Assembly: GCF_018613755.1 (NCBI RefSeq)
Contig: NZ_JAGGPP010000019.1
Span: 1-64,000, forward strand
Length of the DNA: 64,000 nucleotides
From: Arthrobacter sp. ISL-72
GTDB lineage: Bacteria; Actinomycetota; Actinomycetes; Actinomycetales; Micrococcaceae
Direction: 5' to 3'
Shown: positions 62,787 to 64,000 of the stretch, in pieces
How positions within the stretch are numbered: the first letter of the stretch is position 1
How the letters are laid out: every line of letters begins with the position of its first letter
Made by a program: the position numbers and the translations under genes
The notes under the pieces: generated by a model
What the model was told of the DNA's origin: nothing
What the model saw: the letters and a program-made list of their open reading frames with translations, nothing else
The model's database searches: none

Positions 62787-63432
62787 GGACCGTCAAAACA
62801 ACTTCGGGGGCTTCGGGGTCGCGCTCGATCTTTGACCTCAGCCGCTGGACGTGGACATTCACGAGCCGCGTGTCTGCCGCATGCCGGTAACCCCAGACCT
62901 GTTCCAGCAGCAGCTCGCGCGTGAAAACCTGCCAGGGCTTGCGGGCCAGCGCAACGAGCAGGTCGAATTCGAGGGGCGTCAACGAGATGCGTTCACCGTT
63001 ACGGCTCACCAGGTGGCCGGCGACGTCAATGATGATGTCCGCGATGCGCAGCGTTTCCGGGGCTTTCTGGTCGCCGGGGCGGAGCCGGGCCCGGACGCGC
63101 GCCACCAGTTCGGCGGGCTTGAACGGTTTGGGAACGTAGTCGTCCGCCCCGGATTCCAGGCCGCGGACCACGTCCGAAGTATCCGACTTGGCGGTCAGCA
63201 TGACGATGGGTGCATCCGATTCGGCACGGATCTGCCGGCATACTTCGATGCCGTCCATCCCCGGGAGCATTAGGTCCAACAACACAAGATCCGGTTTTGA
63301 GGAACGAAAGACTTCCAGCGCCTGTCCGCCGTCTGCGCAAAAGACCGGCTCAAAGCCGTCATTGCGCAAGACAATCCCGATCATCTCGGCCAGCGCCTCG
63401 TCATCGTCCACTACCAGAATGCGTGCCTTCAT
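62758..63432 (-). CDS. mtrA: Response regulator MtrA
   Basis: Encodes 224 aa from the ATG at 63432, the start of the receiver domain (MKARILVVDDDEAL); the longer upstream frame is not family-like. Phosphoacceptor D53 lies in LLDLMLPGMDG, with D10/D11, T80 and K102 also in place. The C-terminal OmpR/PhoB winged helix ends GVGYKAGS. MtrA controls cell-wall hydrolases, division and, in mycobacteria, replication-linked genes such as rpfB and dnaA. It heads the mtrA-mtrB-lpqB operon and is divergent from the proline-rich protein gene at 63653. Confidence 0.97.
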   Translation of the reverse strand: MKARILVVDDDEALAEMIGIVLRNDGFEPVFCADGGQALEVFRSSKPDLVLLDLMLPGMDGIEVCRQIRAESDAPIVMLTAKSDTSDVVRGLESGADDYVPKPFKPAELVARVRARLRPGDQKAPETLRIADIIIDVAGHLVSRNGERISLTPLEFDLLVALARKPWQVFTRELLLEQVWGYRHAADTRLVNVHVQRLRSKIERDPEAPEVVLTVRGVGYKAGS

Positions 63433-63652
63433 AGTTATATATTCGCCTATTGAATGGGCTTTGTCCCGTTGAGCTCCCCCACGGCATGGCGCCTGCCCCT
63501 CGCCACGGGGCGGGAATCCGCTGAAGGCTATGAGGCACGCGGCCAAAACTATAGGCTGGGAGCGGGCCGGGCAGGGATACCACCGGCCGGGAGCATCGGG
63601 CAGCAGTTCCGGCTTGGCGGCTCGCAGGCAGCGTCTTTTGGGGAGGAACAGG

Positions 63653-64000
63653 TTGTCAGAGCAGGATCCGCACGAGCAACACCGGGAAGACCAGCCGAAG
63701 CCGGCGCAACCATCCCCGTGGAACGCGCCACCCCAAGGGAACACTCCGCAACCATCCCCGTGGAACGCGCCACCCCAAGGGAACACTCCGCACCCTTGGC
63801 AGGACGGAAAGCAGCCGGAGTGGAACACGCCGCCGCAATGGAATCCCGGGCCGCCCGGCCACGGCGGACACCAGCAGTGGGGCTCCCCCTACGCCGGCCC
63901 GCAGCCCGGCCCGCAGCCGGGGTTCGTTCAGCCGGGGTATGTGCAGCCAGGCTACGTCCAGCCGGGGTATGTGGCGCCGCCAAAGCCCGGCGTTGTGCCC
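63653..64000 (+). CDS. Proline-rich membrane-type protein, 5' partial gene
   Basis: A TTG start at 63653 is preceded by GGGAGGA 6 nt upstream. The frame stays open for 116 codons to the window edge and is cut by it. The visible part is hydrophilic and rich in Pro, Gln, Gly, Trp and Tyr: MSEQDPHEQHRED, two identical QPSPWNAPPQGNTP units, then QPGYVQPGYV repeats near the end. Such low-complexity N-termini precede multi-helix membrane domains in many Actinobacteria, but the functional part lies beyond the window. It is divergent from mtrA. Confidence 0.8.
   Translation, partial: MSEQDPHEQHREDQPKPAQPSPWNAPPQGNTPQPSPWNAPPQGNTPHPWQDGKQPEWNTPPQWNPGPPGHGGHQQWGSPYAGPQPGPQPGFVQPGYVQPGYVQPGYVAPPKPGVVP
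63707..63790. repeat. 42-bp perfect tandem duplication (2 copies)
   Basis: A 42-nt unit is repeated without a mismatch at 63707-63748 and 63749-63790, encoding QPSPWNAPPQGNTP twice in the partial gene. Identity at the DNA level implies recent duplication and possible length variation between strains. Confidence 0.97.

Overview
The window reads as one stretch of chromosome from a high-GC actinobacterium, most likely an Arthrobacter-type member of the Micrococcales. This rests on very GC-rich codons with long antisense shadow ORFs, whiB1 beside pdtaS, the mtrA-mtrB-lpqB-comF-hpf-secA block, prfB-ftsE-ftsX-smpB-ssrA synteny, a large NAD-specific glutamate dehydrogenase, Tad-type pilus genes, and TANNNT -10 boxes placed directly before start codons. 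No tRNA, rRNA, CRISPR array, insertion sequence or prophage was recognised.

Layout. (1) 1-1270: two small conserved-looking genes, a strong bidirectional terminator and the tmRNA gene. (2) 1390-6450, minus strand: smpB, a secreted coiled-coil M23 endopeptidase, ftsX, ftsE and prfB (translation rescue plus division-coupled wall hydrolysis). (3) 6480-11211, minus strand: a compact Tad/Flp pilus operon (tadA, tadB, tadC, a small pilin-like gene, three TadE/TadG-like genes). (4) 11508-14168: a secreted GH25 muramidase with a long repeated C-terminal region. (5) 14247-36650: a cell-envelope polysaccharide locus with dTDP-rhamnose genes (rmlA, rmlB, an rmlC-rmlD fusion), GT-C membrane glycosyltransferases (two are paralogues), a GtrB-like GT2, an epimerase, GtrA, further glycosyltransferases, an acyltransferase, a pyruvyltransferase-family protein, and the operon glf - ABC permease - ABC ATPase - GT4 - GlfT1-like GT2. 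One gene remnant and a long hairpin interrupt this locus at 30.5-31.3 kb. (6) 36845-40936: an FHA-containing EssC/FtsK-type ATPase with no WXG100 or other type VII secretion gene beside it. (7) 40893-48375: a membrane protein, whiB1, pdtaS and NAD-glutamate dehydrogenase. (8) 48433-52961: a CpaE-like ATPase with an altered P-loop, a SAF/CpaB-like protein, a small helix-turn-helix protein, a LysM membrane protein preceded by phased 10-bp repeats, and an Rv3235-like protein. (9) 53107-64000: secA, an AlkZ/YcaQ-like glycosylase, hpf, comF, lpqB, mtrB, mtrA, and the 5' part of a proline-rich protein that runs off the window.

How they fit together. Most of the window builds or remodels the envelope. 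RmlABCD supplies dTDP-rhamnose and Glf supplies UDP-galactofuranose. The GT2, GT4 and GT-C enzymes assemble polymers, the Wzm/Wzt-type ABC transporter exports one, and GtrA with a GtrB-like GT2 and a GT-C enzyme looks like a three-component decoration system. FtsEX with the M23 protein, the GH25 enzyme and MtrAB-LpqB connect to wall turnover. The Tad genes lie in two blocks about 37 kb apart, which may cooperate.

The most unusual items are the orphan FHA-EssC ATPase, the exactly 10-bp-phased repeats before the LysM gene, the gene remnant joining a DUF2975-like protein to the tail of an HTH regulator, the nearby long hairpin, and a set of putative leaderless promoters.
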